DNA from: a virus
Direction: 5' to 3' (one strand)
Virus record (IMG/VR): IMGVR_UViG_3300032401_000430
Span: 1 to 35,684 of that record
DNA length: 35,684 nucleotides
Shown: in pieces, positions 6,671-14,738 of the stretch
How the letters are laid out: every line of letters begins with the position of its first letter
Position numbering within the stretch: the stretch's first letter is position 1
Position numbers and translations under genes: made by a program
Notes under the pieces: generated by a model
The model's database searches: none
What the model was told of the DNA's origin: nothing
Seen by the model: only the letters and a program-made list of their open reading frames with translations

Positions 6671-7353
6671 ACACAATAGAAGAACTAATAGAGGGATGGA
6701 AGGACACCCCCGAAAGTCACCAAAGAATACATATGCTATTCTGCGACAAGACCAACGAAACACCACACCTTAAAGCATTAAGGGATTGGATTGAAGTATC
6801 TATATTTGGATTTGGTGAACGTTCATTTTATTGGATGTTTAAATTGATTTGTGATACCTTGCCTGATAACTTTAAGTTTTTAGAGATAGGGGTATTCAGA
6901 GGTCAAACGTTAGCACTAATCCAAACACTAAAACCAAGTGCAAAGATTTACGGTATTACTCCTTTAGATTCAACTGATGGACATTGGGAATCCAACTACG
7001 AAGCAGATATAAAACATTTACACAATACATTCAATTTAAAGCAACCAAACATTATTAAAGGACTATCAACAGAGCCTGAAATAATCACAGAAGCAAACAA
7101 AAGAAGTTACGACATAGTTTATATCGATGGTGGTCATACTTACGATGTAGTAAAACAAGACATTAAAAACTATGCACCAATGGTAAAACAAGGCGGTTAT
7201 TTAGTTATAGACGATTGTTGCCACAAATACCAAATACCACATGGTATGTTCCCTGGAATAGAAACAGTTAGCAGAGCAGTTGATGAATGGAATCAAGAAG
7301 GATTTAAAGAACTATTTAGCGTAGTTCACATACGAGTATTTAAAAAATTGTAA
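6667..7353 (+). CDS. SAM-dependent methyltransferase (class I, Methyltransf_24-like)
   Basis: The 228-residue protein has the SAM-binding loop EIGVFRG at residues 73-79, the acidic YIDGGH at 152-157 and VIDDCC at 180-185. This pattern is typical of small O-methyltransferases in sugar or antibiotic pathways and is unlike the DNA methyltransferases at the array. Position at the end of three glycosyltransferase genes suggests that it methylates the sugar they build. It overlaps the upstream gene by 4 bp and is followed directly by the terminase genes. Confidence 0.8.
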   Translation: MNTIEELIEGWKDTPESHQRIHMLFCDKTNETPHLKALRDWIEVSIFGFGERSFYWMFKLICDTLPDNFKFLEIGVFRGQTLALIQTLKPSAKIYGITPLDSTDGHWESNYEADIKHLHNTFNLKQPNIIKGLSTEPEIITEANKRSYDIVYIDGGHTYDVVKQDIKNYAPMVKQGGYLVIDDCCHKYQIPHGMFPGIETVSRAVDEWNQEGFKELFSVVHIRVFKKL

Positions 7354-7355
7354 TC

Positions 7356-7763
7356 ATGCCAAAACCTAAATTAATAGAAACCCCCGAAAGAATGTGGGAA
7401 CTATTTGAGAACTATAAAAGGTTACTTAAACTTAATCCTATTATAGTAGTTGATTATGTAGGAGGGAAAGGAAGTAGAGCCGAAAGAGAAAAAGAAAGAC
7501 CTTTGACAATGGAAGGATTTAGAGAGTATTGCTATTCTGAAAGTCTAACAATCAAACATTATTTTGATAATACAGATAATAGATACAGCGAATATAGTAC
7601 AATCTGTACGCGCATAAAGGATGCTATACGACTTGACCAAATCGAAGGAGGTATGGCAGGTATCTACAATCCAAGCATCACCCAACGTTTAAATGGATTA
7701 GTAGAGAAAACCCAAAACGAGAATATAAATAGAGAAGTTCCTTTGTTTCCTGATGTCGAATGA
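7356..7763 (+). CDS. Terminase small subunit
   Basis: This 135-residue helical protein lies directly before the large terminase and overlaps it by 11 bp. Its sequence (residues 40-110, with EGFREYCY and a stretch ending in IYNPSITQRLNGL) matches the DNA-binding small terminase type common in Bacteroidetes phages. Small terminases bind the packaging site and feed DNA to the large subunit. The start is the ATG just after the preceding stop. Confidence 0.8.
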   Translation: MPKPKLIETPERMWELFENYKRLLKLNPIIVVDYVGGKGSRAEREKERPLTMEGFREYCYSESLTIKHYFDNTDNRYSEYSTICTRIKDAIRLDQIEGGMAGIYNPSITQRLNGLVEKTQNENINREVPLFPDVE

Positions 7764-8928
7764 GTTTAAAAGAACGACTGCAATAAATAAACTTGCCCGA
7801 ATGAAGGCAAGGAAAAGAGTTGTGCAAGGTGGAACGAGTGCAGGTAAAACGTTTGGCATACTTCCATTACTAATCAACACAGCGTTAAAAAGTCCTAATC
7901 GAGAGATAAGCGTAGTTAGCGAATCAATACCACATTTAAGACGTGGAGTTATAAAAGACTTTCTTAAAATAATGGTTTGGACTAATCGTTATACAGATAC
8001 TCAATTTAATAAGTCTTTACTTACTTACACATTTAACAACGGTTCATTCATTGAGTTCTTTTCAGTGGACCAACCCGATAAATTAAGAGGTGCAAGGCGC
8101 GAGATACTTTATATCAATGAAGCTAACAACATAGACTTTGAAAGTTACTACCAGTTAGCAATCAGAACAAGCGATACGATATGGTTAGACTATAACCCAA
8201 CGAGTGAGTTCTGGGTTCATAACGAAGTACTAACCGAACCTGATAGCGAACTAATCATACTTAACTATTTAGATAACGAAGCCTTACCCGAAACGATTAG
8301 AAACGAAATTGAGTTAAACAGAGAAAAGGCAAAGCATAGTGACTACTGGGCTAATTGGTGGAGAGTGTACGGATTAGGGGAAACAGGCAACTTACAAGGC
8401 GTAGTATTTAACAACTACTCTTTAATAGACAATCTACCTGAAGAAGCTAAGTTATTAGGTTACGGAGCAGACTGGGGATTTACCAACGACCCGACAACGT
8501 TAATCGGTATATACCAATGGAACGGGCAATATATCTTCGATGAAATAGTCTACCAAAAAGGATTAGTCAATAGTGAAATAGCAAACCTATTTAAGAGTAA
8601 GAACGTAACAAAGGTACATTACATCTATGCTGATAGTGCCGAACCTAAAACGATTCAAGACATAGCAAACTATGGATTTAGAATAAAAGGAGCAGACAAA
8701 GGCAAAGACAGCGTGATGTTTGGTATTAGCTTAATGCAGGAACATAAGTTTATAGTAACTAAACAATCCACGAACTTAATAAAAGAGTTACGAAGTTATG
8801 TATGGGATACCGATAAGTCAGGGAAACAAGTAAACAAGCCTATTGATGCTTTTAATCATTGCATTGATGCGATAAGATATTACTTTACATCACTAAATAA
8901 AAACTATGGAAAGTATGATATTAGGTAA
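7753..8928 (+). CDS. Terminase large subunit
   Basis: The 391-residue protein has Walker A QGGTSAGKT at 25-33, a Walker B-like ILYINEAN at 118-125 (E123 the likely catalytic base) and the coupling motif LDYNPT at 145-150. The C-terminal nuclease part has acidic residues at GADWGF (D240), YADSAEP (D294) and a late FNHCIDAIRY segment. It cuts concatemeric DNA and pumps it into the prohead through the portal. Length is short but normal for the PBSX-like terminase type. Confidence 0.95.
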   Translation: MSNEFKRTTAINKLARMKARKRVVQGGTSAGKTFGILPLLINTALKSPNREISVVSESIPHLRRGVIKDFLKIMVWTNRYTDTQFNKSLLTYTFNNGSFIEFFSVDQPDKLRGARREILYINEANNIDFESYYQLAIRTSDTIWLDYNPTSEFWVHNEVLTEPDSELIILNYLDNEALPETIRNEIELNREKAKHSDYWANWWRVYGLGETGNLQGVVFNNYSLIDNLPEEAKLLGYGADWGFTNDPTTLIGIYQWNGQYIFDEIVYQKGLVNSEIANLFKSKNVTKVHYIYADSAEPKTIQDIANYGFRIKGADKGKDSVMFGISLMQEHKFIVTKQSTNLIKELRSYVWDTDKSGKQVNKPIDAFNHCIDAIRYYFTSLNKNYGKYDIR

Positions 8929-8964
8929 TTTGTTATATATTTGTAGCGTGTTAATATAACAAAT
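8928..8964 (+). promoter_or_regulatory. Promoter box with an 11-bp perfect inverted repeat
   Basis: ATTTGTTATAT (8928-8938) and ATATAACAAAT (8954-8964) are perfect inverted repeats with a 15-nt spacer. TATATTTG at 8936-8943 is a perfect TAnnTTTG box, overlapping the left arm. The right arm runs into the ATG at 8963. This is a strong candidate operator for the small insert that follows, and its design recalls the promoter at 3582. Confidence 0.55.
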
Positions 8965-9115
8965 GATAAATATTTATTGCAAATGTGGTATATGTGGAAC
9001 GTATTTTGATGTGACTAAGAAAAAGAAATCAAAGTTTTGTAGCCCTAAATGTAGACAAAAAAATTATAGAAATGAAAAAGATAATAGGAATAATGTTACT
9101 CTTAACCTTGCTTAG
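8963..9115 (+). CDS. Small zinc-ribbon-like protein
   Basis: The 50-residue protein has CKCGIC at residues 6-11 and CSPKC at 26-30, followed by a basic tail. The two cysteine clusters are spaced as in small zinc ribbons. Such peptides often bind DNA, RNA or a protein partner. It has its own promoter/operator and overlaps the following lipoprotein gene by 44 bp in another frame. Start is the first ATG after the promoter. Confidence 0.6.
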   Translation: MINIYCKCGICGTYFDVTKKKKSKFCSPKCRQKNYRNEKDNRNNVTLNLA

Positions 9116-9299
9116 TTGCGAAAAAGAGAAAGTAGAATGTAATTGTGGTTTAGTCCTTAGCGACAATGTAAATGATTATTCAGTTGTAATCCGTAACGAT
9201 TGCAGTAAGAATGAAAAGAGATTTTATTTGCAGCCTGGCGATTGGATGAATGCCCATGTAGGAAGTAACTATTGTATAACAAACATAAGTAGTTGGTAA
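9072..9299 (+). CDS. Lipoprotein
   Basis: The 75-residue protein starts with a classic lipoprotein signal: KK, a hydrophobic core and lipobox LLSC, with the lipidated Cys at residue 16. The mature part is short and has four more cysteines, so disulfides are possible. Phage lipoproteins often block superinfection by related phages at the envelope; that role here is inference. Together with the zinc-ribbon gene it forms an insert between terminase and tail genes, typical of a moron that could be expressed alone. Confidence 0.7.
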   Translation: MKKIIGIMLLLTLLSCEKEKVECNCGLVLSDNVNDYSVVIRNDCSKNEKRFYLQPGDWMNAHVGSNYCITNISSW

Positions 9300-9839
9300 A
9301 TGAATTGGCACGACATAAGCATTAAACAGTTTTACGAACTTCAAAAGGCAGGGGAGTTATATGAAGATGAGTTTGATAAAAAGTTAGCTGTATTAGCTGC
9401 AATCGAAGGAATAACATTTGATGAAGCCTTAGAACTAAAGATTAGCGAAATAGCACAACTAACAAAGCATTACGGATTCTTAGACCAACCGATTAAAACA
9501 AAGGTAGTAACCAAGTGGAACGGATATAACTTTGAATTGAAGTTGAGTAATTTAAAGGCAGGTCAAATGATTGACTTCTTAGAAACTTGCAAAGCAGATA
9601 TTAACACGAGTATTCATGTTATACTTGCAATCTTAGACACCACTGATAAGGACTTTGACAAGAAGCATGATGACATTCTAAATAACTGTCCTATCACAAT
9701 AGCAAAAGGAATAAGTGATTTTTTTTTTCACAAGTACAACTTATCACCCCTAATTATCCAAGACTATTCCCTCAACAAATTGAAGGAGATGAACAAGATA
9801 TTGACGAACCAACACCAAATATTAGCGGAAACTTTGTAG
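9300..9839 (+). CDS. Tail assembly chaperone-like protein, zero-frame product
   Basis: The 179-residue protein is soluble and begins directly after the lipoprotein stop. It contains a run of ten T at 9719-9728, and a conserved-looking reading frame continues in the -1 frame beyond it. This is the arrangement of tail assembly chaperone genes (G and GT in lambda), where a fraction of ribosomes shift to make a longer form. It lies upstream of the tape measure but separated from it by three genes, so the assignment is likely rather than certain. Confidence 0.6.
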   Translation: MNWHDISIKQFYELQKAGELYEDEFDKKLAVLAAIEGITFDEALELKISEIAQLTKHYGFLDQPIKTKVVTKWNGYNFELKLSNLKAGQMIDFLETCKADINTSIHVILAILDTTDKDFDKKHDDILNNCPITIAKGISDFFFHKYNLSPLIIQDYSLNKLKEMNKILTNQHQILAETL

Positions 9840-9988
9840 ATTTGTATTCATGGTTCATTTGGTTGGAAAAGTTGGCAAATGTTTGTAATTGCAAAGTAGT
9901 TGAAATATACGAATGGAAGGCAGCCGAACTATTAAACTGGATGGAATACATATTGAACAAAGAAGCATTTGAAAGTTTACAGAAATGA
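9300..9988 (+). CDS. Tail assembly chaperone, -1 frameshift product
   Basis: The zero frame runs to the T10 run. After a one-base slip back at about 9728 the frame stays open for 86 codons and stops at TGA 9986-9988, which overlaps the ATG of the next gene at 9985. The predicted product is about 229 residues with a new C-terminal part rich in Trp, Glu and Leu (including EWKAAELLNWMEYIL). That part fills the otherwise empty gap 9840-9984 and has the composition of a real protein. Slippage could be ribosomal (T TTT TTT) or by RNA polymerase on the T run. Confidence 0.65.
9719..9728 (+). promoter_or_regulatory. T10 slippery site
   Basis: Ten T residues follow GA and precede CAC. In the zero frame they encode D-F-F-F-H. 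The heptamer T TTT TTT allows perfect re-pairing of both tRNAs after a -1 slip. This is the only long T run inside a gene that joins two open frames in the window. Confidence 0.65.
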
Positions 9989-10566
9989 GCAAAGAGTTAG
10001 ATTTTTTAGAAACCTTTTTTCAAACGGCTATTGATAAAATAGTTTCCAACCTTTCAACTATGAAAGATAGTAAAGGTCACAACAGATTTGGAAGCGGAGT
10101 AACAGCACAAGAGGTAGGACAGCCCGACAACTTACAACTAACTGAATACACTAACAAGTGGATAGTGCAAATTTATATGCCATACTATTATGAGTTTGTT
10201 GATGAAGGCGTAAGAGGTTGGGCAAATCAAAAAAAGAACACAGGCAAGTTTAAGTTTAAAAAGAACGGCAGACCGATACCACGTGAAGCAATCCTTTCAT
10301 TCATGAGAAACAGGGGAATAGTTTACAACGGTTATCAAGGTGACAAGAAAAAAGGCGTTAAGTCAAGACAATCCATTAAAGATAAACTAAACCAATTAGC
10401 TTACATAATCGGGCGAAGCATAAAGAAAAAAGGAACTGAAGGAGTGCCGTTTTATTCTTCTGTAATGAGTGAAGACTTTTTTAAATCCTTTGAAACACAG
10501 TTTTTAGATGTGTACGGAGATAAGGTTTTAAATGACATCGAGTTCGTTTTTAAAAACAAAAGCTAA
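9985..10566 (+). CDS. Virion protein, possibly HK97 gp10-like tail or neck component
   Basis: This 193-residue basic protein has YYYEFVDEGVRGW near residue 70, a segment seen in gp10-like neck or tail-completion proteins, followed by many lysines. It starts inside the stop codon of the frameshift product, so it is probably coupled to it. It lies between the chaperone-like gene and two large tail genes. The family assignment is tentative; its membership of the structural module is more secure. Confidence 0.55.
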   Translation: MSKELDFLETFFQTAIDKIVSNLSTMKDSKGHNRFGSGVTAQEVGQPDNLQLTEYTNKWIVQIYMPYYYEFVDEGVRGWANQKKNTGKFKFKKNGRPIPREAILSFMRNRGIVYNGYQGDKKKGVKSRQSIKDKLNQLAYIIGRSIKKKGTEGVPFYSSVMSEDFFKSFETQFLDVYGDKVLNDIEFVFKNKS

Positions 10567-10587
10567 ATAATTACTTTTTAGGGTAGT

Positions 10588-11877
10588 ATGGCAATTACTA
10601 TCCAACAGCAACCAACAGCATCAGGATTTTATCCAGTTGGCAATCCAATAGAATATTTAGTCAGTTCATCTTTAAGTACTGCACCAAATTTTAAAATAGA
10701 AGTCAAGGTATATAGCCCTGATTCAGCAGTTAGTCCATTGGCAACAATGCGGTATGATATTATACCTTCAACTACTCAAATCTTAGCAGATGTAAGAAAG
10801 ATATTACAATCTACAATTACTGAAAACATTACCAATTTAAGAACAAGTGCAGTAGGAGTTAAGAATGAAACAACCAAATGGCATACAGCTAAAGTTACAT
10901 TTGGTGAAAGTTACGGAGCAATCCCAAGCGTGACAGGAAGCCCAACCAGTTCAAACATAGTAACGTTTTGGAATGGAGCATTAAAATATCAAGGATGGAA
11001 CACAACTACATTAGGTAAATATATTATCCCTTCAGGTGGAGGTCAAGTATTAACACGATTATTCTTAACACCATTTACTAATTCGGCAGCCGTTCCACAC
11101 TCTACGGTAGTAGCATCACCATCTACATATTTTAAAGGGAGTTATAATGTTCGTAAAATAACATCCGCACAATTAGTTCAATTAAGTTGGTTGTGGTCAG
11201 GGACAGGAGGAACACAATCATCACCTAACATAGAAGCCTTTAAGACTAATTTTTCATCTTCTATATTAGGAGGTTCTGCTTTAGCAAGTGTTCAATCACA
11301 GCAAAGTATGAATATTGGAACAAGTGCATTGATTGCATTAGGTGTGCCATTATCAGGATTAAATAGTACTTATACGTGGTTACTTGTATCACTATGGAAT
11401 AACAGTTATCAACAAACACAAAGCTATTTATTTGAAATAGACTGGTCGCCATGTTCAAGGTTTGACAGTTATGAAATACATTGGTTAAATCGTTTGGGTG
11501 GGTGGGATAGTTGGATATTTAATAAGCGAAGCCGACACGCCACCGAAATAGAACGACAAGGATATAACCCTACATTCCTTCCAATATCAGGAAGCACAAT
11601 AGTAAGAAACAGTTATGACATAACAGGAAGAAACTTTGTAGTAAGCACCAAAGAAACATATCTTTTAAATTCAAATTATTTAAAGGCTTGGGAGTTAGAA
11701 GGGTTGGAAGATTTAATTACATCACCTTCGGTTTATTGGAATAGTGCTGATGGGTTTATAAACATAGCAATTAAAGACCCGAATGTATTTGAACACAAAA
11801 CAAACACAGTAGATAAATTATTTAACCTATCGTTTGCATTTGAAATTGATAACCAGGACATCAGACAACTACCATGA
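10588..11877 (+). CDS. Tail structural protein
   Basis: This 429-residue protein is rich in Ser, Thr, Asn and aromatic residues, as expected for beta-rich virion proteins. It starts MAITIQQQP, a beginning I associate with tail proteins of Bacteroidetes phages. It overlaps the next gene by 4 bp, so the two are probably made together. A distal tail or tail-tip role is likely from position, but no catalytic motif is visible. Confidence 0.6.
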   Translation: MAITIQQQPTASGFYPVGNPIEYLVSSSLSTAPNFKIEVKVYSPDSAVSPLATMRYDIIPSTTQILADVRKILQSTITENITNLRTSAVGVKNETTKWHTAKVTFGESYGAIPSVTGSPTSSNIVTFWNGALKYQGWNTTTLGKYIIPSGGGQVLTRLFLTPFTNSAAVPHSTVVASPSTYFKGSYNVRKITSAQLVQLSWLWSGTGGTQSSPNIEAFKTNFSSSILGGSALASVQSQQSMNIGTSALIALGVPLSGLNSTYTWLLVSLWNNSYQQTQSYLFEIDWSPCSRFDSYEIHWLNRLGGWDSWIFNKRSRHATEIERQGYNPTFLPISGSTIVRNSYDITGRNFVVSTKETYLLNSNYLKAWELEGLEDLITSPSVYWNSADGFINIAIKDPNVFEHKTNTVDKLFNLSFAFEIDNQDIRQLP

Positions 11878-14738
11878 TAAATGTATTTATAAACGGGGTT
11901 AATTGTCCGACTGTTAATGATGATTCAATATTAATTACCAAATCAATAGTAGATATTGAAAACCCCGAACAAAAGCAAATAGACCATTCAAAAGGATTCT
12001 TAATACAGAACACAGCAGCAGTATCTACGTTATTTGGGATGATATTTGAAATTAATAAAGAAATTCAAAACACATCAACTACTAATTTCAATACAGACTT
12101 TAATCCCAACTTAAAGGCTAAATGTGTTGTAATGAATGACAATGCGGTGGTGATGAGTGGGTTTTGTCAAATGATAGACATAGTAATCTTAGACGGAAAC
12201 AAAATAGCCTACAATATTAATGTCTATGCTTCTATTGGGAATTTCTTTAACGATATTAAGAACGGTGTATTAGGTGATATAGATTTTAGCGATCTTAACC
12301 ATAACTGGACTAAAGCAGTAATTGAGGCAAGTTGGACACCGACATTAGGAGTAGGATATACTTACCCAATGATTAACTATGGATTAAGTTCGAGTTTTAA
12401 TACTTGGAACGTAGAATACTTTAGACCTGCAATCTTTGTTAAGGAAATAGTAGATAGAATTTTTGCAGATGCAGGATGGGCGTATTCAAGTACTTTTTTT
12501 AATACCACACGATTCAAAAGTTTAATAGTTCCTTTCTCTGAAGAGAATATGTTTAACGACAATGCCACAATTGTAGAGAGAACTTTTAAAGTTGGTAAGG
12601 CTTCAGTAAGTGCAGTAAGTGGTGATTGGTCAGACAATGCAGGTCAACCTGTTTTGGTTCTTAATACTGATTCGGGATTGATTGGTGGAACAACAATGTT
12701 CAACGATTTAGGCAGTAATTTTAATACAGCAACAGGCAAATGGACGTGTGCTGCAAATGGTAATTATGCTTTTGGATTGTCGGGAAGTGCTGTAATGGTA
12801 AACGCTGTTACTCCTTATCAAACATTAACAGGGCAATGTAAATTGTATGTGGTATTAGAACGAAGCGGAACACGATATTATACACAAGCATTAGAGATAG
12901 CTTTTATATTTACAGCAGGTTCAAACACAAGTGATTCAACTTCCTTTAGTTTTACATCTAACGCCTTTCCTGTTGATATTGGGGATGACATTTACTTGAT
13001 AGCAGGGGAATTTGAAGAGGATAGTCAGGTATATTTAACACAAGTAAGTAAAGCAGACGGTGATATGGATGTAACATTTACAAATCTTATTCTTAATTGT
13101 GTTCCCCAACCTGAATTGGTTTATGCTGACACCGTAAGTTTAAACAACGTATTACCAACCGATATTAAAAAGAGTGATTTTTTAATGGGATTAAGTAAAA
13201 TGTTTAATCTGTACTTTGAACAAACCAACGATAAGACATTATTAATAGAACCACGTGAAGATTACTACACTGCAACGACAGTAGATTGGACAACCAAAAT
13301 AGACATAGGGCAAGATGTTAAATTGACACCTATGGGTATGAACCAACAAAAAAGATACAAGTTCACCTATGAACAAGACACCGACCGACTAAATAATTCA
13401 TACTTTGCAGCCTATAAAGAAATTTATGGGAGTGAGTTAGTTGATATTAATACGGATTTTTTAACCGAAACAAAAGAGATAAAACCAATATTTGCAGCTA
13501 CTCCGTTAAGTAATACAGCACTCAAAGACGATAAAGTAATGAGTGATATTGTTTTTATAGACCAAAACGGAACAGTAAAGCAAGGCAAAACAAAATTAAG
13601 GATTTTATATTGGGGAGGGTTAAAGAATTGTAAGACTTGGACATTCTATGAACAAGCAGGTGTAAGCCCTACCAATAAAACACAATACCCATATGCAGGA
13701 CACTTAGATAGTCCAACGGCAGCAACATTTGATTTATGTTTCGGTACACCCTACAATGTTTATTATGATTGGAACTTTGGCAGTAGGAGTTCACCGACTT
13801 ATACAGATTCAAATTTATACACCCAATACTGGCATCAAACCATAAAAGAACTAACGAATAAAAATAGCAAAGTATTAGAGGCTTATTTTTATTTAACGAT
13901 GGCTGATTTTATTACTTTAAGTTTTAGAAGTCAATACTTTATTAAAGATGCTTATTACAGATTGATAAGTGTCGAAGATTTTGATGTAAGTGCAACGAAG
14001 CTAACCAAATGTAAGTTACTCAAAGTAGATAGGGAAGCAGCCTACACAACCAGTTCAAAAACATTGAACGGGGGGATAGGAACTTTTGATAGTGGCAAAA
14101 AAATACCTGTAAGATTACCATTAGACAGGTTTAAAGATACAAATACTTATACCACCGATAATGCGTATTCAGGAAATACCAATAACTCATCAGGAAGAAA
14201 CGGAGTTATAAAAGGTTCAAGTAATAAAGTGTTTGCCGATGATGTGTATATTTTCGGTACGGATGGGGCGACTGTAAGTAGTGACAGAGTGATGTTATTT
14301 AATTCAGATGCAACTACTATGCCACGTGAAGGTGCAATGTTTAACGGTTCTTTATTAGAATACAAAAAAGAAATTACAGTCAATACAGCATGGTTGCAAG
14401 TTGCAGACAATGGTGACTTTCAATTTGTTCTTCCAAAGTTAGCAACAAATGAACATTATGAAATAACCAGATTCTATTTACAGATAGGAGCAGGAACTAT
14501 TAATTACAGTTGGGGAGCAACAGGAAATATTACATTGGAAACCGTTACAAGTGCAAGTGTGGTAGGAACGATATTAGGTGCGGATTGGTTAGGGGTTGGT
14601 GAAGGAACTATTGCAGTAGGAACGGTAGCAGCAGCAACTGATTTTAGTGAAGACATAAAACTAAAAATAAACGGATTGTATTCAGCAGGAAATAGAAGTG
14701 TAAGATTAATAATTTATTATAAAATAGTAATAGTATAA
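11874..14738 (+). CDS. Large tail-tip or baseplate-like protein
   Basis: At 954 residues this is the longest protein in the genome. Its first part (about 1-160, MINVFINGVNCP then a segment on nested strands) and its beta-rich remainder suggest a baseplate hub or tail-tip protein. The C-terminal part is rich in Gly, Thr and Val. It directly precedes and overlaps the tape measure by one base. No hydrolase or lysozyme motif was found, so its role in host binding or tail tip assembly is inferred from size and position. Confidence 0.6.
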   Translation: MINVFINGVNCPTVNDDSILITKSIVDIENPEQKQIDHSKGFLIQNTAAVSTLFGMIFEINKEIQNTSTTNFNTDFNPNLKAKCVVMNDNAVVMSGFCQMIDIVILDGNKIAYNINVYASIGNFFNDIKNGVLGDIDFSDLNHNWTKAVIEASWTPTLGVGYTYPMINYGLSSSFNTWNVEYFRPAIFVKEIVDRIFADAGWAYSSTFFNTTRFKSLIVPFSEENMFNDNATIVERTFKVGKASVSAVSGDWSDNAGQPVLVLNTDSGLIGGTTMFNDLGSNFNTATGKWTCAANGNYAFGLSGSAVMVNAVTPYQTLTGQCKLYVVLERSGTRYYTQALEIAFIFTAGSNTSDSTSFSFTSNAFPVDIGDDIYLIAGEFEEDSQVYLTQVSKADGDMDVTFTNLILNCVPQPELVYADTVSLNNVLPTDIKKSDFLMGLSKMFNLYFEQTNDKTLLIEPREDYYTATTVDWTTKIDIGQDVKLTPMGMNQQKRYKFTYEQDTDRLNNSYFAAYKEIYGSELVDINTDFLTETKEIKPIFAATPLSNTALKDDKVMSDIVFIDQNGTVKQGKTKLRILYWGGLKNCKTWTFYEQAGVSPTNKTQYPYAGHLDSPTAATFDLCFGTPYNVYYDWNFGSRSSPTYTDSNLYTQYWHQTIKELTNKNSKVLEAYFYLTMADFITLSFRSQYFIKDAYYRLISVEDFDVSATKLTKCKLLKVDREAAYTTSSKTLNGGIGTFDSGKKIPVRLPLDRFKDTNTYTTDNAYSGNTNNSSGRNGVIKGSSNKVFADDVYIFGTDGATVSSDRVMLFNSDATTMPREGAMFNGSLLEYKKEITVNTAWLQVADNGDFQFVLPKLATNEHYEITRFYLQIGAGTINYSWGATGNITLETVTSASVVGTILGADWLGVGEGTIAVGTVAAATDFSEDIKLKINGLYSAGNRSVRLIIYYKIVIV

